Origin: an uncultured Actinomyces sp.
GTDB lineage: Bacteria; Actinomycetota; Actinomycetes; Actinomycetales; Actinomycetaceae
DNA: 14,628 bases
Direction: 5' to 3'
Assembly (NCBI GenBank): GCA_902773415.1
Contig: CACYEE010000093.1
Location: 1-14,628, forward strand
The stretch's first letter is position 1. Each line of letters opens with the position of its first letter. The position numbers and the translations under genes are program-made. Under the pieces are notes generated by a model, which saw nothing but the letters and a program-made list of their open reading frames with translations, was not told the origin of the DNA and did not search any database. Positions 1-5,787 of the stretch are shown piece by piece.

Positions 1-200
1 AGTCTACCGCGCGCGAGGGCCGGGCGCGACGAGGCCGGTGCGCGAACGGCGGGAACCGCGCGGCAAGCCCGGCGACACGGGCAGGGCGCGACGCGGGGTG
101 CGGGCAATGCGAGGCATGCGCGACGCGGAATGCGCGAAACGCGACATGCGCGGCGGAAAAATCCCCGGTTTGTTTCCGGAGCCTGTGGTGTCATGGATTC
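1..200. repeat. CG-rich degenerate short repeats upstream of rmuC
   Basis: No convincing gene is visible here. The stretch is built from variants of a 14-16 nt unit beginning ATGCGCG: ATGCGCGACGCGGA at 116-129, ATGCGCGAAACGCGAC at 130-145 and ATGCGCGGCGGAAAA at 146-160. Looser relatives such as GGGCGCGACG and GCGCGACGCGG lie at about 22-100. A 48-codon minus-strand open frame (about 148 to 4) and the open plus frame have no ribosome site and a composition that follows the repeat, so I do not call them. The rmuC promoter should be in or near 150-200, but no clear -10 box stands out. Confidence 0.4.
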
Positions 201-1391
201 ATGGTTGATTTTCTTTCGGTTCCGGTTCTCGCGGCCATGCTCGCCTTCGCGGCGGGCCTGACTGCGGGACTGGGCATGTCATTGCATAAGATTCGCGACG
301 CGGAACGCGCACGCGATCGGCTTCGCGACAAGCTCGAGGAGGCGCGCCTCGAAGCGGTCGGCGCCGCCGCGCGCGCCGAGAGGCTCGCCGAAGAGAACGA
401 CGGCCTCATCGAACGCGCCGGGGCCGACGCGGAGATTCTGCGGGCCCTCGCTCCCTTGTCACGCCAGCTTGAGCAGATGGGCCAGTCCGTGCAGGGGCTG
501 CGCGAAGCGCACGCGGCCCAGCGCGCCCAGATTCGCGAACAGCTGGCGGGCGCCCAGCGCACGCAAGAGCGGCTTCGGGAGGAAACGGGCGCCTTGCGTG
601 CCGCCCTGAGTTCGACGTCGGCGCGCGGCTTTTGGGGCGAGGCGGAACTCCAGCGGCTGGTCGAAGCGGCAGGCATGATGCCGCATGTCGATTTCGAGGT
701 CCAGAAGACGACGGCCGCCATGTCATCCAGGGGCGATGCCTCGCGCCCGGACATGGTTGTCCATCTTCCGGGCGGCGCGCATTTGGCGGTCGATGCGAAG
801 GCTCCGGCCTCGGCGTTGCTTGAGGCATCCCGGCTCGGCCACGGCAAGGAGGCCGAACAGGCGGAGCTGATGGCCCGCCATGCCGCGGCCTTGCGCCGGC
901 ACGCAAACGCTCTGGCGAAACGGGACTATCCGGCGAGGTTTCCCGGTTCTCCACCCTATACGGTCATGTTCCTGCCTGCCGAGTCGATTCTTGCGGCCGC
1001 CCTGGACGCGGATGCCACGTTGCTTGACAGCTGCCTGGCTCTCGGCATCATCCCTGCAACGCCTTCGACGCTGCTTGCGGTGCTGAAATCGACCGTGGCG
1101 ATGTGGGCCACGGCGAAGGCTTCCGAGGAATCGGAGCGAATCGTGGAGCTCGGCCAGGAGATGACGGCGCGGCTTGCCGTCGTGGCGAAGCATCTGGCCG
1201 CAGTCGGCCGGGGGCTGTCCGCTTCGGTCGCGGCCTACAACAGGACGGTCGGCTCGTTGGAAAAGCGCGTGCTGACGACGGTTCGCCAGTTCGAGTCCCT
1301 CGGGGACGTTCCGCCGATCGAGGAGATCGACGCCGACTCGGCGCAGGTTCGCGACCTGATCGCCCTGCACCCCGAGGAGGCGGCGTCATGA
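201..1391 (+). CDS. rmuC: DNA recombination protein RmuC family
   Basis: 396-residue RmuC-family protein, a membrane-anchored putative nuclease-fold protein linked in E. coli to limiting rearrangement at inverted repeats. Residues 5-27 form one hydrophobic anchor. Residues 30-135 are charged and Ala/Glu/Arg-rich, as expected for a coiled coil. The RmuC core follows: GFWGEAELQRLVEAAGM (143-159), RPDMVVHLPGG (182-192), VDAK (197-200), PPYTVMFLPAES (251-262) and ATPSTLLAVLKS (286-297). The order and spacing match the family. The ATG at 201 gives the membrane anchor directly; no strong Shine-Dalgarno is visible (a GGAG lies about 20 nt upstream). The gene stands alone and converges on the ABC ATPase gene. 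Family assignment is firm; the biochemical role in actinobacteria is not established. Confidence 0.93.
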   Translation: MVDFLSVPVLAAMLAFAAGLTAGLGMSLHKIRDAERARDRLRDKLEEARLEAVGAAARAERLAEENDGLIERAGADAEILRALAPLSRQLEQMGQSVQGLREAHAAQRAQIREQLAGAQRTQERLREETGALRAALSSTSARGFWGEAELQRLVEAAGMMPHVDFEVQKTTAAMSSRGDASRPDMVVHLPGGAHLAVDAKAPASALLEASRLGHGKEAEQAELMARHAAALRRHANALAKRDYPARFPGSPPYTVMFLPAESILAAALDADATLLDSCLALGIIPATPSTLLAVLKSTVAMWATAKASEESERIVELGQEMTARLAVVAKHLAAVGRGLSASVAAYNRTVGSLEKRVLTTVRQFESLGDVPPIEEIDADSAQVRDLIALHPEEAAS

Positions 1392-1413
1392 CACGAAACA
1401 TGACGAAAACACC

Positions 1414-1430
1414 GCCCCTATGGCTGGGGC
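1414..1430. other. Small hairpin after rmuC
   Basis: GCCCC (1414-1418) and GGGGC (1426-1430) can pair across a 7-nt loop, 22 nt after the rmuC stop. The stem is short and has no T-tract, so terminator function is only possible. Confidence 0.25.
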
Positions 1431-1433
1431 TGT

Positions 1434-1460
1434 GCTCCGGTCTCGCGCAAGCAAGCCCGC
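1434..1460 (+). repeat. 27-nt intergenic repeat, copy 1
   Basis: This 27-nt segment (GCTCCGGTC-N-CGCGC-R-AGCAAGC-Y-CGC) matches 11368-11394 at 24 of 27 positions. The three differences are at 1443, 1449 and 1457. Both copies lie in convergent gaps. The second copy contains a 9-bp inverted repeat that is degraded here. Confidence 0.6.
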
Positions 1461-1462
1461 AC

Positions 1463-1479
1463 AAAAGGGGACAGTCCCC
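1463..1479. repeat. GGGGAC-A-GTCCCC palindrome with A-rich flank
   Basis: AAAA followed by a perfect 6-bp inverted repeat, GGGGACAGTCCCC (1467-1479). The same 13-mer recurs at 5420-5432, and its left half AAAAGGGGACAG recurs at 5284-5295. The 39-nt palindrome begins 4 nt further on. Confidence 0.7.
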
Positions 1480-1482
1480 AAT

Positions 1483-1521
1483 CCGGCGTATCAAAGGGGT
1501 CTGACCCCTTTGATACGCCGG
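1483..1521. repeat. 39-nt perfect palindrome between convergent genes
   Basis: Two 19-nt arms pair without mismatch around one central T (1502). The left arm, 1483-1501, starts CCGGCGTATCAAAGGGG and ends TC; the right arm, 1503-1521, is its exact complement. It lies 17 nt past the ABC ATPase stop and 91 nt past the rmuC stop. As RNA it would form a long stem in either direction, so it may end transcription from both genes, though no T-tract follows. A degenerate relative of the module GYATCAAAG(A)GGGG is at 5304-5317. Confidence 0.75.
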
Positions 1522-1538
1522 GAATCGCCCGGCCTTCG

Positions 1539-2414
1539 CTATTGCAGGTCGAAGACCTCGTCGGCCATGTCGCATACGTTCGGCGAATGGGTCACGATGA
1601 TGACGCATTTGCCTTCCTCGTGGGCGAGCCTGCGCAGGATGTCGAGAATGTCCGCCTCGGTTTCCTTGTCCAGGTTGCCCGTGGGTTCGTCCGCAACGAT
1701 CATCTTCGGGTTGTAGGAGAGGCTTCTCGCAATGGCGACGCGCTGCTGCTCGCCGCCGGAGATTCGCAGAACCTTGCGGTCGGCGTAGGCATCCTTGAGG
1801 CCCACGCTTCGCATGAGCCTGAGCGCTTCGGCCTTCTTGTCCGCGATCTTCGCCCCGCTGATGTCCATCGACAAGATGATGTTCTCGACGACCGTCAAAT
1901 AGGGAAGCAGGTTGTAGCTCTGGAAGACGATGCCGATGTCCCGCGAGCGGTAACGGTCAAGGTTGAGGTCTTTCAGGTCGCGGCCATCGAACACGACAGA
2001 ACCTTCCGTGCACCGTTCCAAGCCGCTGATGAGGGCGAGCATCGTCGTCTTGCCCGCGCCGCTTCTTCCGCGTATCGCGTAGACCTTGCCGCCGGCGAAG
2101 TCATGGCTGACGTCCTTGAGCGCGTACTCGCCCGGAGCCGCGTCGGCATACCGGTAGCTTGCCCCGCGAATCGAGAGCAGGACGCTTCCGGTCTCGGCCT
2201 TTGCGGCCCCGGCAGCGCCGGCCGTCCTTGCGTCGGGAACGTTGCCGGTTGAGCGAACCGCGCCGGCTATCGCCGCGCCGCCAGGCACGACCCCGGCCCC
2301 CTCCCCGCCACCAGGGACCGGCATCGCTCCGGCCCCGACGGGCACGCCACCGCCTGCCGCCATTCGAGCCTCCGGCTCGTTGCTTGCCTGCATGTCCTGC
2401 GCCTTTCCGTTCAT
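1539..2414 (-). CDS. MacB/LolD-type ABC transporter ATP-binding protein
   Basis: 291-residue nucleotide-binding subunit that should energise the permease encoded just upstream. Walker A is GRSGAGKT (116-123), the Q-loop Gln is residue 165, the signature is ISGGEQQR (218-225), Walker B is MIVADE (238-243) followed by PTGNLD, and the switch His is residue 276 (VTHS). ADEPTGNLD and the FtsX-type partner place it in the LolD/MacB group. The start lies 3 nt past the permease stop, with GGAAAGG inside the end of the permease gene as the ribosome site, so the two are one operon. Residues 1-75 are an unusual Gly/Ala/Pro-rich extension; the ABC domain proper begins near SVLLSIRG (77-84). Starts at M8, M18 or M31 cannot be excluded. 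The substrate is unknown. Confidence 0.92.
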   Translation of the reverse strand: MNGKAQDMQASNEPEARMAAGGGVPVGAGAMPVPGGGEGAGVVPGGAAIAGAVRSTGNVPDARTAGAAGAAKAETGSVLLSIRGASYRYADAAPGEYALKDVSHDFAGGKVYAIRGRSGAGKTTMLALISGLERCTEGSVVFDGRDLKDLNLDRYRSRDIGIVFQSYNLLPYLTVVENIILSMDISGAKIADKKAEALRLMRSVGLKDAYADRKVLRISGGEQQRVAIARSLSYNPKMIVADEPTGNLDKETEADILDILRRLAHEEGKCVIIVTHSPNVCDMADEVFDLQ

Positions 2415-2417
2415 GGT

Positions 2418-3959
2418 CTACGACCTTTCCTTCAGAATCGTGAGCGGACTGAAGCGTTGGATGCTGATCATTGCCGCCAGGCTGCTGACAAGAATCAGAA
2501 GCAATCCGATTCCCAGCAGCTTTCCGAGAACCCCGGCATCCACAACGGCGTCGATCGAATCGTAGGCCTGGATGCTCGGAGAGCCCCGGCCGGGCAGCCC
2601 CATCGACATTCCGCCGCGGCCTCCCGCCCTGCCCGGCACCTCGGACGCGCCGTCCCGCCCGCCGGCCATGCCGCCCGATTCGGAATCGAAACCGCCCGGC
2701 GGCATGCCGAAGTTGCGGCCAACCTCGTCGCTACGGGCCTGGGAACTCTCGATTTCGCTGGCCAGCAAGGCGTTGGAGACGCTCTTGGAAGCCACAGCGC
2801 CGATTCCGGCACCGATCAGCAGGGCGACGAGGCCCACAATCAGCAGCTCGGCCACGAACTTCGCCGTCAGGCGCGCCTTGCCGACGCCGATGGTCCGCAG
2901 CACGCCAATCTCGTATTTGCGTTCGCGAATATTGATCATGTTGATGACGAACAGGACGATTGCGCCAATCGCCAGCGAAACCACGAGGAACGTCGCCGCG
3001 AAGGATTTCACGTTCCGCACCGAGGCAAGCCCGGCGGTCGCCTGGTCCTCGTTCGTCCGAACCGTGAAGTCTTCGGACAGCCCCTTGTCGTGGAACTCCG
3101 CTTCGATGGCGTCGGCGTTGGCGTAATCGTCGATGACAAACGTCGGATTGATCGACCCTTGCAGGTTCTCGTTGCCCTCCGCAATCGAAACGAGCGCGTC
3201 GGCGTTCGTAATCAGGGTATTGGCGGAGGATGAGAACATGCTCATCGGGTTGAAGGTTCCTTCGTCGTTCTCCTTGAAGATGCCGATGATCCTGAATTCG
3301 TAGGCGTTCCCGTCGTCGTCTTCGAGCTCGATCATGTCGCCCGCCTTGAGGCTGTTGCAGGAAGCCAGCTCTTCGTTGACGAAGACGTTGTTGCCGTCGA
3401 AGGCGACATCCCAGGCATCGTCCACGATGTCCGTCATCTCGTAGCTGCCTTCGACGAACTCGGTCATCGCCTCGAGCGAACTGTATCCGGTAAGCGTGAA
3501 ATCGTGCGAGGAATCGGAGCCGCCGAAGGGCCTGCCGCCGCCACGCATGCCCGGCATGCCTTCCGGGCCCGAACCGTCCGTGCTTTCGGCCTTTTCGATG
3601 CTTTTCCCGTTCAGGGCGAGACCATACGTGTAGTAGTGGCTTTCGACATGCTCGCTGTCCGCAAACCTCTCGACGTCCTCCGCGGTGTAGGAAGCAAGGG
3701 ACGAAAAGCGTTCCTTGGCTTCCGCCCGGCTTGACTCGTCGCCGAAGTCCACGCCCTTCATCATGTTTTCGCGATTGAAGGAGATCGTGAGCTCTTTCGC
3801 GTACGAGTTTTCGTAGGAGCCGATGAGGTCCGACGCCGTGTTCGAGATGGCGAGCGCGATTGTCGACGCCGCCGCGACGACGAGGACGATGATACCGATC
3901 AGGATGTTTCTGCCCTTGTTTCTTGCAATGGACAAAAGGGCGTTCTTCAGGATAAACAT
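2418..3959 (-). CDS. MacB-like (FtsX family) ABC transporter permease
   Basis: 513-residue permease. It has one N-terminal membrane helix (about 17-39), an extracytoplasmic MacB-type domain (40-315) and three C-terminal helices (319-343, 370-394, 476-500). The cytoplasmic turn RERKYEIGVLRTIGVGKARL and the C-terminal end QRFSPLTILKERS are family hallmarks. I chose the ATG at 3959: it starts directly at MFILKNALLSIARNKGRN, the usual family N-terminus, with GAAAG about 9 nt upstream. A GTG at 4049 would add 30 polar residues but lacks a ribosome site. Two Gly/Met/Arg-rich patches face outside: GMPGMRGGGRPFGG (134-147) and 413-460 in the loop between helices 3 and 4. It is first in a two-gene operon with the ATPase. 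MacB-like pairs export peptides, drugs or lipoproteins or act as mechanotransmitters; the substrate here is unknown. Confidence 0.9.
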   Translation of the reverse strand: MFILKNALLSIARNKGRNILIGIIVLVVAAASTIALAISNTASDLIGSYENSYAKELTISFNRENMMKGVDFGDESSRAEAKERFSSLASYTAEDVERFADSEHVESHYYTYGLALNGKSIEKAESTDGSGPEGMPGMRGGGRPFGGSDSSHDFTLTGYSSLEAMTEFVEGSYEMTDIVDDAWDVAFDGNNVFVNEELASCNSLKAGDMIELEDDDGNAYEFRIIGIFKENDEGTFNPMSMFSSSANTLITNADALVSIAEGNENLQGSINPTFVIDDYANADAIEAEFHDKGLSEDFTVRTNEDQATAGLASVRNVKSFAATFLVVSLAIGAIVLFVINMINIRERKYEIGVLRTIGVGKARLTAKFVAELLIVGLVALLIGAGIGAVASKSVSNALLASEIESSQARSDEVGRNFGMPPGGFDSESGGMAGGRDGASEVPGRAGGRGGMSMGLPGRGSPSIQAYDSIDAVVDAGVLGKLLGIGLLLILVSSLAAMISIQRFSPLTILKERS

Positions 3960-4163
3960 GCGTTCCGCTTTCTGCTTGTCTTGTGCCGTCGCCGACGCTA
4001 AGGCGGATTCCTGGGAAAACGATGAACAGTTGCTTGCAGTATCCTGCACAAGGGGGGCGATTTGCGTCGCGCAAGCCGAAAACGTGCGATGCCTTCGTTC
4101 GCCCGGAGGCGTCCGGCGCGACGGGATGCTCGGACCCGTGTCCGATTCGATGCGAGGCCGGCC
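3960..4163 (-). promoter_or_regulatory. Gap upstream of the MacB-like operon with two inverted repeats
   Basis: This 204-nt gap lies between ispH and the permease gene, both on the minus strand. It holds two small palindromes: TTGCG-TCG-CGCAA at 4062-4074 and CTTGCAG-TATC-CTGCA(C)AAG at 4033-4052 (7-bp arms with one bulged base). They sit 75-115 nt upstream of the chosen start, a plausible operator zone. On the minus strand the second could also be a hairpin downstream of ispH. No -35/-10 pair is convincing, so promoter position is inferred from the gap alone. Confidence 0.3.
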
Positions 4164-5204
4164 TCAGGCGCGGCCGGCGGCCTTGAGATCGTCGCGCAGG
4201 TTTTTCGGAAGCGCGAAGCTGAGGTTTTCCTTGACGGTCGCCACGGTCTCGATTTCCGTGTATCCGAGTTCGCAGAGGCGGGCAACGGTTTCGCGGACGA
4301 GAATGTCGGGTACCGAGGCGCCCGAAGTGACGCCGATGTTCGTGACGCCTTCGAGCCAGGCCGTGTCGATTTCCTCGGCCTTGTCGATCCGGTACGCGGC
4401 GGGCGCGCCCGCATCGAGAGCCACCTCCGCCAGCCGTACGGTGTTCGAGGAGTTCGCCGAACCGACAACGATGACCGCGTCGCAGCGCCCTGCCATTTCC
4501 TTGACCGCTCCCTGCCGGTTCTGCGTGGCGTAGCAGATGTCGCCGGTCGGCGGGTCGATGAGGTTCGGAAAGCGTTCGCGCAAAAGTTCGACGGTTCGCA
4601 GCGTCTCGTCGACGGAGAGCGTGGTCTGGGAAATCCACGCGACGCGCTCCGGGTTGCGTGCTTCGACCCTGGCCACGTCCTCGGGGCCGCCGACGATTCG
4701 GATGCGGTCGGGCGCCTCGCCCTGGGTGCCTTCGACCTCTTCGTGCCCGGCGTGGCCGATCAGCAGGATGTCGAGCTCGTCGCCGGCAAAACGCAGCGCC
4801 TGCCGGTGCACCTTCGCCACGAGCGGGCAGGTGGCGTCGATCGGGAGCAGGCCGCGTTCCTCCGCCTGTGCGCGTACCGCCGGGGAAACGCCGTGGGCGG
4901 AAAATACGATGCGGGCTCCTTCGGGCACGTCGGAGGTGTCGTCGACGAAGATCGCGCCGCGCGTGGCGAGGGTATCGACGACAAAACGGTTGTGGACGAT
5001 TTCCTTTCGGACGTAGACGGGCGCGCCGTACAGTTCGAGGGCCTTTTCGACGGCGTCGACGGCGCGGTCCACTCCGGCGCAGTAGCCGCGCGGGGCCGCC
5101 AGGAGAATCTTCTTGCCGTCGGGCGAGGGACGCGACGGGAAGTCCGCGAGCGCGGTGTCGCCGGCGAGGGAGACGGGAGCGGTGGCGCCTTCGTGAGTGT
5201 CCAT
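4164..5204 (-). CDS. ispH: 4-hydroxy-3-methylbut-2-enyl diphosphate reductase
   Basis: 346-residue IspH (LytB), the iron-sulfur enzyme that ends the MEP pathway by reducing HMBPP to IPP and DMAPP. The three cluster cysteines are C42 (PRGYCAGV), C126 (IDATCPLV) and C224 ([11 protein letters not shown]). Substrate residues also fit: H71 (VHNR), H104 (SAHGVSP), H151 ([11 protein letters not shown]), the Thr pair of [11 protein letters not shown] and SANSSNT. The first 30 residues are a polar actinobacterial-style extension. The ATG at 5204 has no Shine-Dalgarno, but a TAGTCT hexamer ends exactly 6 nt before it, which suggests a leaderless mRNA. The gene diverges from xseA across a 583-nt gap. 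The last bases overlap a GAGGCCGGCCTC palindrome (4154-4165), probably chance. Confidence 0.97.
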   Translation of the reverse strand: MDTHEGATAPVSLAGDTALADFPSRPSPDGKKILLAAPRGYCAGVDRAVDAVEKALELYGAPVYVRKEIVHNRFVVDTLATRGAIFVDDTSDVPEGARIVFSAHGVSPAVRAQAEERGLLPIDATCPLVAKVHRQALRFAGDELDILLIGHAGHEEVEGTQGEAPDRIRIVGGPEDVARVEARNPERVAWISQTTLSVDETLRTVELLRERFPNLIDPPTGDICYATQNRQGAVKEMAGRCDAVIVVGSANSSNTVRLAEVALDAGAPAAYRIDKAEEIDTAWLEGVTNIGVTSGASVPDILVRETVARLCELGYTEIETVATVKENLSFALPKNLRDDLKAAGRA

Positions 5205-5210
5205 GCCCCA

Positions 5211-5216
5211 AGACTA
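5211..5216 (-). promoter_or_regulatory. Candidate -10 box for leaderless ispH
   Basis: On the minus strand TAGTCT (TANNNT pattern) is followed by 6 nt and then the ispH ATG, placing the likely first transcribed base on the start codon. No good -35 is visible. Leaderless mRNAs are common in actinobacteria. Confidence 0.4.
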
Positions 5217-5283
5217 CTGGCGATTGCCGCCGTCGCGCCACATCCGCATGGAGCGAAGCGGCCCGGGCCCGCCGCCGGGACGA

Positions 5284-5317
5284 AAAAGGGGACAGACGGG
5301 GCTGCATCAAAGAGGGG
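5284..5317 (+). repeat. Degenerate copy of the REP-like module
   Basis: AAAAGGGGACAG (5284-5295) is followed 8 nt later by GCATCAAAGAGGGG (5304-5317). This reproduces the order of the 1463-1500 module (AAAAGGGGACAG then GTATCAAAGGGG), but the right halves of both palindromes are lost. Confidence 0.5.
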
Positions 5318-5324
5318 AGCGAAC

Positions 5325-5382
5325 TCGGATGGGCGGATTCGGCACGGCGTTCCCGGCTCTCGCCGTTTGCGCAGGCGAGAGT
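5325..5382 (-). repeat. Composite hairpin element, copy 1 (minus strand)
   Basis: Read on the minus strand, 5382-5364 gives ACTCTCGCCTGCGCAAACG, matching ACTCTTTCACCTGCGCAAACG at 11434-11454. The downstream part (GGGAACGCCGTGCCGAATCC) resembles the GGAACAACGTCCCGATTCCC part of that copy. It contains a perfect 8-bp inverted repeat, CTCTCGCC (5357-5364) and GGCGAGAG (5374-5381), with a 9-nt loop. Confidence 0.5.
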
Positions 5383-5419
5383 GTCAGGTGCCGCGCATGG
5401 GACAGGCTGGCGTCGCATC

Positions 5420-5432
5420 GGGGACAGTCCCC
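5420..5432. repeat. GGGGAC-A-GTCCCC palindrome, second full copy
   Basis: Identical to 1467-1479: 6-bp arms around a central A, followed by TTT. It lies in the ispH-xseA gap. Confidence 0.65.
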
Positions 5433-5636
5433 TTTCCGAGACCCGTCCGATACCGCGCCGAAGCGCTCGAAGAAGCAGACACGAACATAAACGCCATGAA
5501 AGCGGCCTGGAGCACTCAGGAAAACCTGCCGCACAACCCTTGGGGGCGTGGTCGTTTTCGTTCGACCGGACAAAAGCCGTCCCGCCCCCGAATCGTCCAA
5601 ACGATACGCCGACCGGTTCCAACGTCGGGGGTCGTG

Positions 5637-5663
5637 CCGGAAAGGGGACCCGGACCTTTCTGG
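5637..5663 (+). repeat. Hairpin beside the composite element
   Basis: CCGGAAAGG (5637-5645) pairs with CCTTTCTGG (5655-5663) over a 9-nt loop: 9 bp including one G-U. It sits 7 nt before the next hairpin element. Confidence 0.4.
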
Positions 5664-5670
5664 GCACGCA

Positions 5671-5713
5671 GGCGGGGCGGGAATCGGAACAACGGGCCGG
5701 CCTCCGCCCCGCC
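5671..5713 (+). repeat. Composite hairpin element, copy 2
   Basis: The segment 5674-5694 (GGGGCGGGAATCGG then AACAACG) matches 11458-11478 at 20 of 21 positions. A 10-bp stem joins GGCGGGGCGG (5671-5680) to CCGCCCCGCC (5704-5713), with a further 4-bp inner stem closing the AACAACGGG loop. Only the left arm and loop are conserved with the 11456 copy; the right arm has drifted. Confidence 0.55.
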
Positions 5714-5722
5714 ACCGGTTCG

Positions 5723-5744
5723 CACGTGTATTCCGCCACACGTG
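5723..5744. promoter_or_regulatory. Inverted repeat CACGTGT-N8-ACACGTG upstream of xseA
   Basis: Perfect 7-bp arms at 5723-5729 and 5738-5744, centred about 54 nt before the xseA start and at promoter distance. Each arm itself contains the palindrome CACGTG. This is the layout of a dimeric regulator site, but no regulator is identified. Confidence 0.35.
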
Positions 5745-5775
5745 TTTGGGAACATCGTCTCGCCCGTTTTCGTGC

Positions 5776-5781
5776 GATGAT
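5776..5781 (+). promoter_or_regulatory. Candidate -10 box for leaderless xseA
   Basis: GATGAT ends 6 nt before the xseA ATG, the same geometry as TAGTCT before ispH. No Shine-Dalgarno is present between them and no clear -35 at 16-18 nt. Confidence 0.3.
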
Positions 5782-5787
5782 TGTTCC

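Noticed and set aside
1434..1521. CRISPR array or integron attachment site
   Set aside because: No regular repeat-spacer spacing and no integrase or cas gene in the window; the pattern is inverted repeats.
3960..4049. GTG start adding 30 residues to the MacB-like permease
   Set aside because: No ribosome site, and the ATG at 3959 gives the standard N-terminus. It would also make the palindrome at 4033-4052 coding.
5548..5787. 80-residue N-terminal extension of XseA
   Set aside because: The stretch encodes part of the intergenic hairpin element, and no family member has such an extension; homology begins just after the ATG at 5788.
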